This document shows positions 1-9,923 of a DNA stretch of 64,000 nt, piece after piece. Every line of letters begins with the position of its first letter. Position 1 is the first letter of the stretch. The notes under the pieces were generated by a model. The model saw only the letters and a list, made by a program, of their open reading frames with translations, was not told the DNA's origin and did no database searches. This DNA comes from Tetragenococcus halophilus (GTDB lineage: Bacteria; Bacillota; Bacilli; Lactobacillales; Enterococcaceae): assembly GCF_021474685.1 (NCBI RefSeq), contig NZ_JAKEIT010000009.1:1-64000 (forward strand). The letters are read 5' to 3'. The translations under genes were made by a program, and so were the position numbers.

Positions 1-2
1 AG

Positions 3-32
3 ACCAACAGCTAAATTCATTTAACTGTTGGT
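3..32 (-). terminator. Possible terminator hairpin at left window edge
   Basis: An 8-bp inverted repeat (3-10 with 25-32) lies just after the stop codon of the leftward aminotransferase gene. Any U-tract would fall outside the window, so this is only a candidate. Confidence 0.35.
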
Positions 33-40
33 TTGAAAGT

Positions 41-1192
41 TTAAAATTTCATTTGTTCAATACGATCAAAGGCTTCTTTTAACATAGAGATTTCTTGTGT
101 GACAGCTAGGCGTACGTGTTGATCACCCGTAGTAACACCAAATGCCTTGCCCGGTACCACAAGGACTTGCGTTTCATCTAATAATTTTTTAGTAAAAGCA
201 GCAGAATCTAAGTGTGTATCAGCAATATTTATAAATGCGTACATTGTTCCTTGCACTTTTCCTAAATGGAGAAAATCAATCTCATCGACCCGTTTCTTTA
301 CATAGGCAAGACGCGCTTTAAAAACATTGACGACCTCTGGGATAAGTTCGTCGGCGTGTTGTAATGCATAAATACCCGCTTGTTGCGAGATAGATGGCGC
401 GGAATAAGTGATGCTTTCGTTGATTAGTTTGGCTATTTCACTAACATAAGCGGGGGCAATCATATAACCAATACGCCAACCTGTCATCGCAAAAGACTTT
501 GAAAAGCCACTGAATGTTATGGTATTTTCTGGCGCGAACTTTGCCATAGGCGTAAATGAATGATCAAAAGCCAGTTCTTCGTAGATTTCATCAGAAAGAA
601 TAAATAAATCATGTTGAATTGCAATATCCGCAATTTTTTGGAAAGTTTCCTCTGAAAAAACCGCTCCAGTCGGGTTATTAGGCGAATTAATTACTACTGC
701 TTTTGTTTTTTTGCTAATTGCTTTTTCTAATATATCTGCTTCTAGTTGAAAGCCATCTTTTTCATAAGTAGGGATAACAACTGGAATGCCCCCAGCTAAT
801 TCAATTTGATCTTTATAAGGAGAAAAATAAGGCTCATGAATGATAATTTCATCACCAGGATCGGTAATCGCCAAAAGTGTTAAATACATGCCATGCATCG
901 CTCCTACAGTCGCGCGTACTTGTTTAGCGGCAAAGTCTAGATCATAACGACTTTTATAATGGTCGATGACCGTTTGAATGAAAGCTGCACTACCATCAGA
1001 AGCGGTATAACGCGTATGTCCAGCTTTGGCATCTTGGGCTGCTTGTTCAATGATACGTTCATCGGTAATTAAATCGGGATCACCAATCGATAAATCGATC
1101 AATTCTTCCTGACTTTTCGCTAATGCCCCAATGTCCATCATAATATTTTCTTCTGGTTCTTGATACTTTTTTGCTAAATTATAGCGATTCAT
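41..1192 (-). CDS. Class I/II PLP-dependent aminotransferase
   Basis: This 383-residue protein belongs to fold-type I aminotransferases (the AspC/PatA group), which move an amino group between an amino acid and a 2-oxoacid using pyridoxal phosphate in the cytoplasm. Visible motifs are NSPNNPTG in the middle, SDEIYEEL, and the cofactor-lysine motif SGFSKSFAMTGWRIGY. The length is normal for the family. The ATG start has a good GGAGGA ribosome site. The gene is the last of a leftward unit, 22 bp after the transporter ATPase, so it may act on the amino acid imported by that transporter. The exact substrate cannot be read from sequence; aspartate, aromatic amino acids or N-acetyl-diaminopimelate are all possible in this family. 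Confidence 0.9.
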   Translation of the reverse strand: MNRYNLAKKYQEPEENIMMDIGALAKSQEELIDLSIGDPDLITDERIIEQAAQDAKAGHTRYTASDGSAAFIQTVIDHYKSRYDLDFAAKQVRATVGAMHGMYLTLLAITDPGDEIIIHEPYFSPYKDQIELAGGIPVVIPTYEKDGFQLEADILEKAISKKTKAVVINSPNNPTGAVFSEETFQKIADIAIQHDLFILSDEIYEELAFDHSFTPMAKFAPENTITFSGFSKSFAMTGWRIGYMIAPAYVSEIAKLINESITYSAPSISQQAGIYALQHADELIPEVVNVFKARLAYVKKRVDEIDFLHLGKVQGTMYAFINIADTHLDSAAFTKKLLDETQVLVVPGKAFGVTTGDQHVRLAVTQEISMLKEAFDRIEQMKF

Positions 1193-1214
1193 GAGTAATT
1201 TCCTCCCACTTACT

Positions 1215-1937
1215 TTATAATACTTTTTTCAAAAAGCTTTGTGTTCGTTCGTTTTTTGGATGGTCAAAAATCTCTTCGGGTAAACCTTCTTCTTGAACGA
1301 TACCATCATCCATAAAAATCACTCGATCAGCGACTTCTTTTGCAAAACCCATTTCGTGACTGACAACGATCATCGTCATTCCTCCTTCAGCTAAGGTCTT
1401 CATAACAGATAACACTTCGCCTACCATCTCTGGGTCCAAAGCAGAAGTAGGTTCATCAAACAACATAACGTCAGGATCCATCGCCAGAGCCCTTGCAATG
1501 GCTACTCTTTGTTGCTGTCCGCCTGAAAGACTCGCTGGATAACTGTCATCTTTATCAGTTAAACCTACTAAGTCCAACAATTCATGTGCTTTTTTATTTG
1601 CTTCTTCTGCACTTTGTCCCTTTACTTTAATAGGACTAATCGTAATATTTTCTAAAACCGTTTTATGGGGAAATAAATTAAAATTTTGAAAGACCATTCC
1701 CATTTTTTGTCTTAATTTATCAATGTCATTTTCTTTTGCTAAAAGATCGTTACCTTCAAATAAAAGCGTTCCTTCGGTGGGTTGTTCTAATAAATTTAAA
1801 CAACGTAAGAAAGTACTTTTTCCACTGCCGGATGGACCGATAACCACGACAACTTCACCAGCCTCAACTGATAAGTCAATTCCTTTTAACACTTCATTTT
1901 TATCAAATGATTTATGCAGATTTTCAATGTTAATCAC
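1215..1937 (-). CDS. glnQ: Polar amino-acid ABC transporter ATPase, GlnQ type
   Basis: This 240-residue protein is a complete ABC ATPase that would energise uptake of a polar amino acid such as glutamine. The Walker A motif GPSGSGKST is at residues 34-42, the signature LSGGQQQR follows near residue 137, and Walker B with the catalytic glutamate reads [13 protein letters not shown], followed by the switch histidine (VVSHEMGF). The start codon overlaps the end of the upstream receptor/permease gene by 8 bp, so the two are translated together. The overall sequence is typical of the GlnQ/HisP/ArtP group. The precise amino acid is inferred, not shown. Confidence 0.93.
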   Translation of the reverse strand: MINIENLHKSFDKNEVLKGIDLSVEAGEVVVVIGPSGSGKSTFLRCLNLLEQPTEGTLLFEGNDLLAKENDIDKLRQKMGMVFQNFNLFPHKTVLENITISPIKVKGQSAEEANKKAHELLDLVGLTDKDDSYPASLSGGQQQRVAIARALAMDPDVMLFDEPTSALDPEMVGEVLSVMKTLAEGGMTMIVVSHEMGFAKEVADRVIFMDDGIVQEEGLPEEIFDHPKNERTQSFLKKVL

Positions 1938-3399
1938 TTGCCTTCATTCTCCTTTCAACAAATCCTAACAAACGAGAAAGCGTAAACGTCAATACAAAGT
2001 AAATCAGTGAAACAATTAGATAAGGCAAGAAGGGTTTAAAACTTGCGCCCTGTACATTCCCAGCTTGAAAGATCAGCTCGGAAACACCAATTACAGAAAT
2101 CACTGAGGATTCTTTGATGACGGTAACTAATTCATTCCCTAAAGCTGGAAGGATATTTTTAATTGCTTGCGGGAAAATAATATAACGCATAGACTCTGTA
2201 CGATCCATACCAAGTGAACGCGCAGCTTCCATTTGCCCTTTATCTACACCGTTGATCCCTGCGCGAATAATTTCTGCGACATAAGCGGCGCTATTAAGCG
2301 ATAATGCAATACAGCCAGCCACAAAACGTGAAAAATCAAGACCTAAGATTCCTGTTCCGAAATAAACAATAAAGATTTGTACTAATAAAGGCGTTCCTCG
2401 AACATACTCAATATAGATGGAAGCTAATACTCGTAAAATTTTTATAGAAGACAATTTCATCAAAGCAAAAATGACACCGAGAATGATACCAAAAATTACG
2501 CCAATGATCGCTAAAAGAATAGTATAGCCAGTTCCTGAAAGATAGTAAGGATAATATTTAGCAAAAAAACCTTGGTCTTCCTCACTAAACATCAATTCAT
2601 TAGCTTCTTCTTGATAGCCTTCCATTAAGTTTTCATCATTGATTGTTTGAATAGAACCATTAATATTTTCAGCTAACACTGGCGAGTCTTTAGGAAAGGC
2701 GACCGCTGTTTCTTTGTCTCCTTCTTCAAATTCTAGATCAGATAAAGCCAGATCGTCGTTTTCTTCTACATAAGCTTCAGCCACCGGACCTTCTAATATA
2801 GCAGCATCTACTTTCTCGTTTTTTAGGTTCATTACAACATCTGGAATTTTTTGCAAGGAAGTGACTTGTGCGTCTTTTAATTCATCATTTGCTAATTCTT
2901 CTTGAGTAGTTTGCTTTTGAACACTAACCGGAACATCTTCAAATTGCTCACCACTAGTGTATTTATCTTGGTCTTCTTCTCTTACCACTAAACGTTGCTG
3001 TGAATTCATGTATGGTTCAGAAAAATCCACTTCCTGTAAACGTTCAGGTGTTGGCGACATACCAGAAATAATCAAATCAATTTTTTCTGTATCTAAAGCG
3101 CCCAGTAAAGCATCAAAGCCCATTTCTTCGACACGTAAATCTACGCCCATATCATCCGCAATCTTTTGTGCGATAGAAATATCAAAACCTACGATTTCAT
3201 CTTCTCCATTTACTGTAGCATGAAATTCATAAGGTGCATAGTCAGCTGACAAGCCAACAACTAGCTCCCCACGATCTTGAATAGCCTCATAATGTTCATC
3301 TTGTTCTTCCTCAGCTGCTACCTGTGTTATCGGAAACAGCTGTGCAAACAATAGAAACAACGGTAATAAAACTAAAAATACCCTTTTAAACTTTCCCAT
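1930..3399 (-). CDS. Fused amino-acid binding protein and permease of ABC transporter (GlnPH type)
   Basis: This 489-residue protein joins two parts that are separate in many bacteria. Residues 1-29 form a signal peptide or anchor with a hydrophobic core and an ITQVAAEE end. Residues about 40-270 are a family-3 solute-binding domain ([31 protein letters not shown]). Residues about 285-485 are a membrane permease of the HisM/GlnP type with the EAA loop [20 protein letters not shown] that docks the ATPase. Such fusions are known in Lactobacillales glutamine/glutamate importers. It is the first gene of a three-gene leftward unit with the ATPase and an aminotransferase. Confidence 0.93.
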   Translation of the reverse strand: MGKFKRVFLVLLPLFLLFAQLFPITQVAAEEEQDEHYEAIQDRGELVVGLSADYAPYEFHATVNGEDEIVGFDISIAQKIADDMGVDLRVEEMGFDALLGALDTEKIDLIISGMSPTPERLQEVDFSEPYMNSQQRLVVREEDQDKYTSGEQFEDVPVSVQKQTTQEELANDELKDAQVTSLQKIPDVVMNLKNEKVDAAILEGPVAEAYVEENDDLALSDLEFEEGDKETAVAFPKDSPVLAENINGSIQTINDENLMEGYQEEANELMFSEEDQGFFAKYYPYYLSGTGYTILLAIIGVIFGIILGVIFALMKLSSIKILRVLASIYIEYVRGTPLLVQIFIVYFGTGILGLDFSRFVAGCIALSLNSAAYVAEIIRAGINGVDKGQMEAARSLGMDRTESMRYIIFPQAIKNILPALGNELVTVIKESSVISVIGVSELIFQAGNVQGASFKPFLPYLIVSLIYFVLTFTLSRLLGFVERRMKASD

Positions 3400-3656
3400 T
3401 TGCTATCTACCCTTCTTATTTAAAATAATTGCATAAAAATTCATTTATTAATTGCAATTTATCTTATCATAATTTGAACAAAAGAGAAAGTATTTTTTAT
3501 TTTATTTTTATACATTTTTCTGAATATCCCATATTAAAGTATATATATGTTGGATAAAGTAGCTAACTACATGTTCATTAAATTTATATACATCCTATTA
3601 AAAATGCATATATTCATTTATTATACAAAAAAGATCCGTGAATAAAAATGCAATAT

Positions 3657-4217
3657 TTATTTATTTTCGTATTTAAATGAACATGTCTCTATATGATCAT
3701 CGACCATTCCGATTGCCTGCATGAAAGAATAAATAATGGTAGGCCCCACAAATTTAAATCCTACTTTTTTTAATTCTTTACTTATGTGTTTTGACAAGTT
3801 ACTACTTGCTGGTATTTCTTCCATGCTTTGCCAGTGGTTAATGATAGGATTTTCAACAAAAGACCAAATATAAGTTGAAAAACTCCCATATTTTTCCTGC
3901 ATATTTAAAATCATTTGGGCATTATTCACTGCAGCGTTTATTTTTAAATGATTACGAATGATTTTGGGATTAGTTAACAATTCCGCAATCTTATTGTCAT
4001 TATAATTTGCAACTTTTGTGTAATCAAATTGGTCAAAAGCTGAGCGAAAATTCTCTCTTTTATCTAAAATAGTTGACCAACTCAAGCCTGCTTGCATACT
4101 TTCCAATAGAAGCAATTCATAAAGTTTCCTATCATCTTGCGTAGTTTTTCCCCACTCATAATCGTGATAATCTTGCATTAAAGGACTTGTTTTAGCCCAA
4201 TCACAACGAACTGTCAT
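3657..4217 (-). CDS. tag: DNA-3-methyladenine glycosylase I
   Basis: This 186-residue enzyme removes 3-methyladenine from alkylated DNA to start base excision repair. The family zinc-snap ligands are all present: Cys5 and His18 near the N-terminus and His175 and Cys179 near the C-terminus. Family segments such as DYHDYEWG, LLLLESMQAGLSW and KKVGFKFVGPTIIYSFMQAIGMVDDH are clear. Length is normal. It starts at ATG with an AAGGAG ribosome site, 13 bp after the acetyltransferase gene, so the two are probably one transcript. Confidence 0.95.
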   Translation of the reverse strand: MTVRCDWAKTSPLMQDYHDYEWGKTTQDDRKLYELLLLESMQAGLSWSTILDKRENFRSAFDQFDYTKVANYNDNKIAELLTNPKIIRNHLKINAAVNNAQMILNMQEKYGSFSTYIWSFVENPIINHWQSMEEIPASSNLSKHISKELKKVGFKFVGPTIIYSFMQAIGMVDDHIETCSFKYENK

Positions 4218-4230
4218 TCATTAGCTCCTT

Positions 4231-4731
4231 TCATTCAATACCTACTTTTTTACTTCTGCGCTCCATTAATACAGAATCACGCCATATACCGTATTGATCT
4301 TTTCCTAATTTTTCCCGATAACCAACTTTACGAAAGCCACATTTTTCATGTAGACGCTGGCTGCCATAGTTGTTAGCAAAAATATCAGCTTCTAAAGTCC
4401 ACAAACCGATTCTTTCTGAATAATCAACTAGATGATTTAATAATCTTGATCCTACACCCTTTCCTTGGTAATTTTGATCGATATAGATACTAACTTCCGC
4501 TACTCCATGGTATTGAGGAATCGTATAAGCTTGTTTCAAAGTTGTCCAACCTGCAACTTTTTGTTCATCTAATAGTACAAAACGGCCTTCTTTTAGACGC
4601 TCGTGATCGAATTCTTCATAACTTAAATTTTCAACAGTGAAAGTTGCTAAATTTGTTTCCATTCCTTGGCGATAGATATCATAGACAGACGACCAATCTT
4701 TTTCTTCCATTGCGCGAATTTTGTATTGCAT
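4231..4731 (-). CDS. GNAT family N-acetyltransferase, phosphinothricin-acetyltransferase-like
   Basis: This 166-residue protein is a single GNAT domain. The acetyl-CoA loop appears as DQNYQGKGVGSRLL near residues 86-100, followed by LEADIFANNYGSQRLHEKCGFRKVG, which is typical of the Pat/YwnH subgroup that acetylates amino groups of amino-acid-like compounds such as phosphinothricin or methionine sulfoximine. The start has an AAGGAGG ribosome site. It is followed after 13 bp by tag. The true substrate is unknown; the family assignment is firm, the specificity is an inference. Confidence 0.88.
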   Translation of the reverse strand: MQYKIRAMEEKDWSSVYDIYRQGMETNLATFTVENLSYEEFDHERLKEGRFVLLDEQKVAGWTTLKQAYTIPQYHGVAEVSIYIDQNYQGKGVGSRLLNHLVDYSERIGLWTLEADIFANNYGSQRLHEKCGFRKVGYREKLGKDQYGIWRDSVLMERRSKKVGIE

Positions 4732-4781
4732 AAATACCTCCTTAGCAGTTAGTTATTCCACTATTATTCTATAGAATGACA

Positions 4782-4824
4782 AAAAAAGCAATTAGGCTCT
4801 TTTAAAAAGAACACAATTGCTTTT
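4782..4824 (-). terminator. Terminator of the NAD(P)-binding protein gene
   Basis: A 10-bp stem (4784-4793 with 4815-4824) is followed on the minus strand by a run of seven T. It lies 21 bp after the stop of the gene at 4845-5513. Confidence 0.8.
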
Positions 4825-4844
4825 CATATTAATTTAGTACTTAT

Positions 4845-5513
4845 TTATTGTTCTAACTCTTTTAATGCTTCTTTGATCGGAGTGTCACCATTTATGACGT
4901 CGAATTCTTTTTTACGAGTGTCATCATTATCTATACTATCAACAATAATTTGTGCAACGTCACTGCGAGTAATCTTCCCGCTTTCAACGAGTGTTTTGGC
5001 TAATTTAACTTTTCCTGCAGCTTCATCATCGGAAAGAAGGCCTGGACGTACGATTGTATAATCTAAGCCGCTATTTTTAAGCCATTGGTCGGCGTAAAAT
5101 TTCGCAGGATAATAAGGACCTAATTGATCTAACCAGTCTGGATGAGGATCTTCTAACCATTGTTGACTACCCAGTGCACTAACAATAACAAAACGATCAA
5201 TACCAGCATCCTTAGCTGCTTCTACGGCTTTTACCGTACCATCTAGATCGACAAACATGGTCTTATCTGCACCAGTGCTACCACCAGAACCTGCGGTAAA
5301 TGCAATAGCATCAGCATCTTTAGCTGCTTGACTGATATCACTAATAGATCCTTCCAAGTCTGCCAAAACAGCTTCTACACCTTGCTCTTTGAAGTCTTCT
5401 AACTGATCTTTTTTACGTACCATGGCAATTGGAAAGTGGTTTTGGGATTCTTGTAGTTTTTTTACCAAGATTTTACCAACACTACCATGGGCACCAATAA
5501 CTAATACTTTCAT
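4845..5513 (-). CDS. NAD(P)-binding Rossmann-fold protein (NmrA/YhfK-like atypical SDR)
   Basis: This 222-residue protein begins with a Rossmann nucleotide motif (VIGAHGSVGKILVKKL, residues 4-19), followed by an Arg-Lys pair after the second strand that suggests NADP preference. It also has the FTAGSGGSTGADKT and DRFVIVSALGS segments and a substrate-side YTIVRPG motif, all typical of the NAD(P)H-binding family near B. subtilis YhfK. Members act as reductases or redox sensors, but no substrate can be named. It is transcribed alone: it has its own terminator and a long empty region upstream. Confidence 0.85.
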   Translation of the reverse strand: MKVLVIGAHGSVGKILVKKLQESQNHFPIAMVRKKDQLEDFKEQGVEAVLADLEGSISDISQAAKDADAIAFTAGSGGSTGADKTMFVDLDGTVKAVEAAKDAGIDRFVIVSALGSQQWLEDPHPDWLDQLGPYYPAKFYADQWLKNSGLDYTIVRPGLLSDDEAAGKVKLAKTLVESGKITRSDVAQIIVDSIDNDDTRKKEFDVINGDTPIKEALKELEQ

Positions 5514-5947
5514 TAAAACATCTCCTCTTCACTTCTATACTTAATCATAACATCAAGTGAATTATTTTTACCAAGATCTGATTTGAAGTTTGTATTTAAA
5601 TAGTGGAACTTAGTTGTTTTTATCATTTATCGAGTCATTGAAGGACTAATAAAAAGTGAAAACATTATCCACTCACGAACTGAGCTAAGTAAGCTTGATA
5701 TTAAAACATGAAGGTCGTTGCTTTAAATACTTTTCCTTCCAATTCATTTGTTGTAAATATCATATGGTTAGCCTTTTAAAAAGAGAAAATGCCTACATTC
5801 GTATATTTGAATAGACGAATTTTTAAACTAAATATTACTGCTGAAACTAAAGATTAAGTTAAGCAATTGTTTGTTAAATATCAGTATTATGTTATAAAGA
5901 AGAAATGTTTACTTAAAAACTAAAGTAAACATTTCTTCTTACTTTAA
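5514..5947. other. 434-bp intergenic region without a gene
   Basis: No credible coding region is visible on either strand. It holds the start region of the leftward gene at 5513, with a weak promoter candidate on the minus strand (-35-like 5556-5561, -10-like 5534-5539, 16-bp spacer). It also holds the terminator hairpin of rlmD at 5897-5940. The rest is AT-rich sequence in which I see nothing. Confidence 0.6.
5897..5940 (-). terminator. Terminator of rlmD
   Basis: A perfect 18-bp inverted repeat (5897-5914 with 5923-5940, 8-nt loop) starts 8 bp after the rlmD stop. The following U-tract on the minus strand is short, so termination may be partial, but a stem this long is unlikely by chance. 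Confidence 0.7.
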
Positions 5948-7312
5948 TTATTTCTGTTTTAACATCATCACTGTTTCCACATGATGCGTTTGCGGAAATA
6001 AGTCAACGGGTTGGATACTATCTGTAAAGTACTCTTGTTCTGCAAATACTTTTAGATCTCTTGCCATCGTTGCCGGATTACATGAAATATAGATAAATTT
6101 TTCTGGTTTCATCTGACAGGCAGTTTCAATAAAAGATTGATCTAATCCTTTACGCGGCGGATCGACAAAAATCACTTCCGGCTGAATGCCTTCTTTTTGC
6201 CATTTTGGCATGACGTTTTCAGCTCTACCAGTTACATAATCAGCGTTTTCTATATTATTTAATTTCGCATTTTCTTGTGCATCTATTACTGCTTGCTCAA
6301 TTGATTCCATGCCATAAACATGTTTGACTTGATTGGCTAGTGACAATCCAATGGTTCCGATTCCTGAATAAGCGTCAATGACAACATCTGATTTTTTTAA
6401 ATCAGCTAATTCAAAGGCTTTTTGATATAAAACTTCGGCTTGTGGTGTATTGACTTGATAAAAAGATTTAGCAGAAATACGATAGGTTTTTCCTGATAAT
6501 TGATCGTAGACATAACTTCGACCCAACAATACTTTTTCTTGCTCGCCTAAGATAACATTTGTTTGCTTGGGATTAATATTTTGTATGATAGAAACCACTT
6601 CTGGCAGTTTTTCTTGAATAGCCTGCGCAATTTTTTCGCCTTGGAAAAAGTGTTCTTTACGAGTAACTAAAACAACCATCATTTCATGTGTATGATAGCC
6701 ACGACGAATAACAATATGTCGTAAAAATCCGCTATTATTTTTTTCATTATAGGCTTTTACTTCAAATTGTTGTAAAATTTCTCGAATAACGATAATTGCT
6801 GCGTCAATTGCAGGATCTTGAATAAAAAAATGATCAATAGGTATTAATTCATGACTGTTCTTACGATAAAAACCTGTTTGTAAAATACCGTCAATTTTAC
6901 GAATGGGAATTTGTGCTTTATTTCTATAACCAAAGGGTTGCTGCATCCCTATCGTTTTTTGAACTTGGATCTCAGGCATTTTAGCTGTCTTTTTTAAAAC
7001 ATTTCTCACTTGTTCTTGTTTAAATAGCAATTGTTGTTCATACTTTAAATGACTAAGGGGGGCAATCCCTGTGCGTAATAGATTTTCATTTTCTACTTCT
7101 TGACGGTAGGGACTTTTTTGAATGATAGAAAGCATCTTTCCAAAGCCAAACTTTTTACCTACTTTCACAATTCTAACCAGTATCTGTTCCTGTGGTAAAG
7201 CATTTTCGACAAAAATTGGGTAGCCATCGACCTTTGCAACGCCCATGCCCAAATGAGATAAATCAACGACTGTTACTTCTAGCTTCTGATTTTTTTTAAC
7301 AGGCATTTCCAT
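5948..7312 (-). CDS. rlmD: 23S rRNA (uracil-C5)-methyltransferase, RlmD/RlmCD type
   Basis: This 454-residue enzyme methylates C5 of uridines in 23S rRNA using S-adenosylmethionine. A TRAM RNA-binding domain is at residues about 5-65. The methyltransferase domain has DAYSGIGTIGL, FVDPPRKGLD and the catalytic cysteine Cys411 in YISCNPATMARDL. The segment that in E. coli RlmD carries the iron-sulfur cysteines reads LLRTGIAPLSHLKYEQQL here and has none. The start has a GAAGGAGA ribosome site. It follows dagK and gatCAB, a familiar Firmicutes order. In Gram-positives one enzyme can modify two sites (RlmCD); which sites apply here is not visible. Confidence 0.92.
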   Translation of the reverse strand: MEMPVKKNQKLEVTVVDLSHLGMGVAKVDGYPIFVENALPQEQILVRIVKVGKKFGFGKMLSIIQKSPYRQEVENENLLRTGIAPLSHLKYEQQLLFKQEQVRNVLKKTAKMPEIQVQKTIGMQQPFGYRNKAQIPIRKIDGILQTGFYRKNSHELIPIDHFFIQDPAIDAAIIVIREILQQFEVKAYNEKNNSGFLRHIVIRRGYHTHEMMVVLVTRKEHFFQGEKIAQAIQEKLPEVVSIIQNINPKQTNVILGEQEKVLLGRSYVYDQLSGKTYRISAKSFYQVNTPQAEVLYQKAFELADLKKSDVVIDAYSGIGTIGLSLANQVKHVYGMESIEQAVIDAQENAKLNNIENADYVTGRAENVMPKWQKEGIQPEVIFVDPPRKGLDQSFIETACQMKPEKFIYISCNPATMARDLKVFAEQEYFTDSIQPVDLFPQTHHVETVMMLKQK

Positions 7313-7448
7313 AAATGTTTTCTCCTTCTTCTAAATCATTTAGAACGCTCAGAAATAAATTATAGCATCTAATTATCCATAGATGAAGAAAAAGGAAACA
7401 CTTCATGTGCTCCCCTTTTCAATACAAATATTGGTTAATAGCTTAAAG

Positions 7449-8483
7449 TTAGCTATTTTTATCATTTTCTTTGTTTGCATCATCGATTTCTTCATCATTT
7501 AAACGTTCGACTTCTTTGATGAATCCTTCGCTGATTTCTTCCAGTTCTTCTTCAGTCGATACGGCGCTATCTGGTATCTCATCTACATCGGCAAATATTT
7601 CAATGTGCTGGTGCAAATTTTCAAAAGTCATAGGCGCATCGCCACCGTATTCTCCATCTAAATTAATCATTAATTGTTTTTGTGACTGTGGCACAGAAAC
7701 TTCTAATTTAGTCGTCTTCGTATAAATCACTCGGGGGTCTTCCACGTGTTTTCCATTTCTGAGCATAATTGCTACTAAATGTAAAACTTCGAAGATATTC
7801 GCGGTTTTTACGATAATTAAAGAAAATTTACCATCATCAAGTTTTGCGTCAGGAACAATTTGTTCAAATCCACCGACAGAATTTGTTAAACCTAAGAAAA
7901 ACATAGAAGCTTTGCCATCATATTCTCCTTCATCAAATTTCAAGTGCATTTTGATGGGTCTAATTTGCGGCAGTAACTCCGCGCCTTTTGCTAAATAAGC
8001 TAGATAACCAAACACTCTTTTTAACTCTGAAGGAACTTCATAGGTTAATTCTGTTAAATGTCCACCCGCTGCAATATTAATAAAATAATTGTTAGGCGTC
8101 TTACCGACATCCATTTTTACTGTCTGATTTTTTAAAATAACTTCAGCAGCAGCTTTTATATTATCTCTTGGAATTTTTAAGGCTCTAGCATAGTCATTTG
8201 TTGTACCTCCAGGAATAATCGCCATTTTTGGACGTCTTTCTAAAGGAGCTATTCCATTGACTACTTCGTTGATTGTGCCATCACCACCTGCTGCAACAAT
8301 GAGATCAAAGCCAGCTTGCCCTGCTCTTCTTGCTTCATTTGTTGCAGAATATGGAATCGAAGTCGTAGCAAACGCACTTGCCTCATAGCCTGCTTTTTCC
8401 AAAACAGCTAAAATGTCAGCCAAGTTTCTTTTCATAGACTTTTTTCCTGAAGTTGGATTATAAATTACCCGCGCTCTTTCCAT
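7449..8483 (-). CDS. dagK: Diacylglycerol kinase (lipid kinase, DagK/YerQ family)
   Basis: This 344-residue soluble lipid kinase phosphorylates diacylglycerol to phosphatidic acid. That recycles lipid released during lipoteichoic acid synthesis. The nucleotide-binding GGDGTINEV motif is at residues 66-74 and is followed by PGGTTNDYARAL. The C-terminal sandwich domain is present. The last 45 residues are strongly acidic (EEELEEISEGFIKEVERLND and on), a tail beyond the usual core. It lies 9 bp after gatB in the same direction and probably shares its transcript. Confidence 0.92.
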   Translation of the reverse strand: MERARVIYNPTSGKKSMKRNLADILAVLEKAGYEASAFATTSIPYSATNEARRAGQAGFDLIVAAGGDGTINEVVNGIAPLERRPKMAIIPGGTTNDYARALKIPRDNIKAAAEVILKNQTVKMDVGKTPNNYFINIAAGGHLTELTYEVPSELKRVFGYLAYLAKGAELLPQIRPIKMHLKFDEGEYDGKASMFFLGLTNSVGGFEQIVPDAKLDDGKFSLIIVKTANIFEVLHLVAIMLRNGKHVEDPRVIYTKTTKLEVSVPQSQKQLMINLDGEYGGDAPMTFENLHQHIEIFADVDEIPDSAVSTEEELEEISEGFIKEVERLNDEEIDDANKENDKNS

Positions 8484-8492
8484 GATTACCTC

Positions 8493-9923
8493 TTATCGTT
8501 TCTCTAGTTCTTCTTTTAACAGTTTATTGACTACACCTGGATTGGCTTTACCTTTAGTGGACTTCATAATTTGACCTACCAAAAAGCCAATCGCTTTGTC
8601 TTTTCCATTTTTAAAGTCATCAATCGATTGTTGATTATTATCTAAAACTTCATTGATCATTGGCAGTAACTGTGCTGGATCTGATAATTGTATCCAACCA
8701 TTGGCTTCTACGATTTCTTTAGGTTCGCCGCCTTTTTCAATTAACTCTTGGAAAACTTTCTTAGCGATTTTAGAACTTATCGTACCATCACTGATCAACT
8801 GTATCATGCCAGCTAAATTACTTGCTGTCAATTGTGTATCGGCTAAATCTAGTTTTTCGCTATTAAGGTAAGCTGAAACATCTCCCATCAGCCAGTTTGA
8901 AGCTTGCTTAGCATCCGCGCCTTGTTGAATGGTTTCTTCAAAGAAATCCGACATTTCTTTTGATAACGTAAGCACTTTGGCGTCATATTCTGGTATGCCC
9001 AGTTCATTGATATAGCGTTGGCGACGATCTTTAGGCATTTCTGGTAGTGATTCTCTGATCTTATCTACCCAAGCATTATCAATTTCAAAATTCGGGATGT
9101 CTGGTTCCGGGAAGTAACGATAATCAGACGAACCTTCTTTTACCCGCATTAACACTGTTTCGCCTGTTGCTTCATCAAAACGGCGTGTTTCTTGTTGTAA
9201 AGAACCGCCAGATAGTAAAAGTTTGGTTTGACGTTTTTCTTCAAAAGCTAAACCTTTTCGCACGAAGTTTAGAGAATTTAGGTTTTTCAATTCAGTCTTA
9301 ATACCAAATTCTTCTTGGCCTAAAGGACGTAATGAAATATTCGCATCACAACGTAGTGACCCTTCTTCCATTTTCACATCAGAAACACCGGTAAATTGGA
9401 TAATTGAGCGTAAAGCGTCTAGATAAGCATAAGCTTCTTCAGGAGAACGCATATCCGCTTCAGAAACAATTTCGATAAGCGGTGTGCCTTGGCGGTTTAA
9501 ATCAACATAAGAATAGCCACCGATACCATGCATATTTTTCCCCGCGTCTTCTTCTAGATGGACACGTTCAATCCGAATTTTTTTCTTTTGACCTTCAACA
9601 TCAATTTCAATCCAGCCATCATGACCAATAGGATCATCAAGTTGAGAAATTTGGTAGGCCTTTGGATTATCTGGATAGAAATAATTTTTCCGGTCAAAAT
9701 GGGTTTCTTGTGAGATATCACAGTTCAAAGCTAAAGCGGCTTTCATGCCATATTCTAAAGCAGATTTATTCATTACTGGCAAAACACCTGGATATCCCCA
9801 GTCGATAACATTAGTATTGCTATTGGGTTCTGCTCCAAAATGAGCAGGAGCAGGAGAAAAAATCTTCGTATTGGTTTTTAATTCTACGTGGACTTCAAGT
9901 CCGATCACAGTTTCGAAGTTCAT
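8493..9923 (-). CDS. gatB: Aspartyl/glutamyl-tRNA amidotransferase subunit B
   Basis: This 476-residue subunit binds misacylated Glu-tRNA(Gln) or Asp-tRNA(Asn), activates the carboxylate with ATP and receives ammonia from GatA. The N-terminal kinase-like domain starts with [13 protein letters not shown] and includes the [14 protein letters not shown] and [15 protein letters not shown] segments. The C-terminal YqeY-like tail domain ends the protein. Length matches the family. It starts right after gatA (adjacent base) with an AAGGAG ribosome site. Confidence 0.97.
   Translation of the reverse strand: MNFETVIGLEVHVELKTNTKIFSPAPAHFGAEPNSNTNVIDWGYPGVLPVMNKSALEYGMKAALALNCDISQETHFDRKNYFYPDNPKAYQISQLDDPIGHDGWIEIDVEGQKKKIRIERVHLEEDAGKNMHGIGGYSYVDLNRQGTPLIEIVSEADMRSPEEAYAYLDALRSIIQFTGVSDVKMEEGSLRCDANISLRPLGQEEFGIKTELKNLNSLNFVRKGLAFEEKRQTKLLLSGGSLQQETRRFDEATGETVLMRVKEGSSDYRYFPEPDIPNFEIDNAWVDKIRESLPEMPKDRRQRYINELGIPEYDAKVLTLSKEMSDFFEETIQQGADAKQASNWLMGDVSAYLNSEKLDLADTQLTASNLAGMIQLISDGTISSKIAKKVFQELIEKGGEPKEIVEANGWIQLSDPAQLLPMINEVLDNNQQSIDDFKNGKDKAIGFLVGQIMKSTKGKANPGVVNKLLKEELEKR

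Noticed and set aside
5514-5896. Possible remnant gene in the long empty region upstream of 5513
   Set aside because: No frame shows a ribosome site, a reasonable length or a family motif; the sequence looks like plain AT-rich spacer.
7380-7430. Terminator after dagK
   Set aside because: An imperfect stem exists (AAAAAGGAAACAC with GTGCTCCCCTTTT) but there are several mismatches and no T-run, so readthrough into rlmD is more likely.
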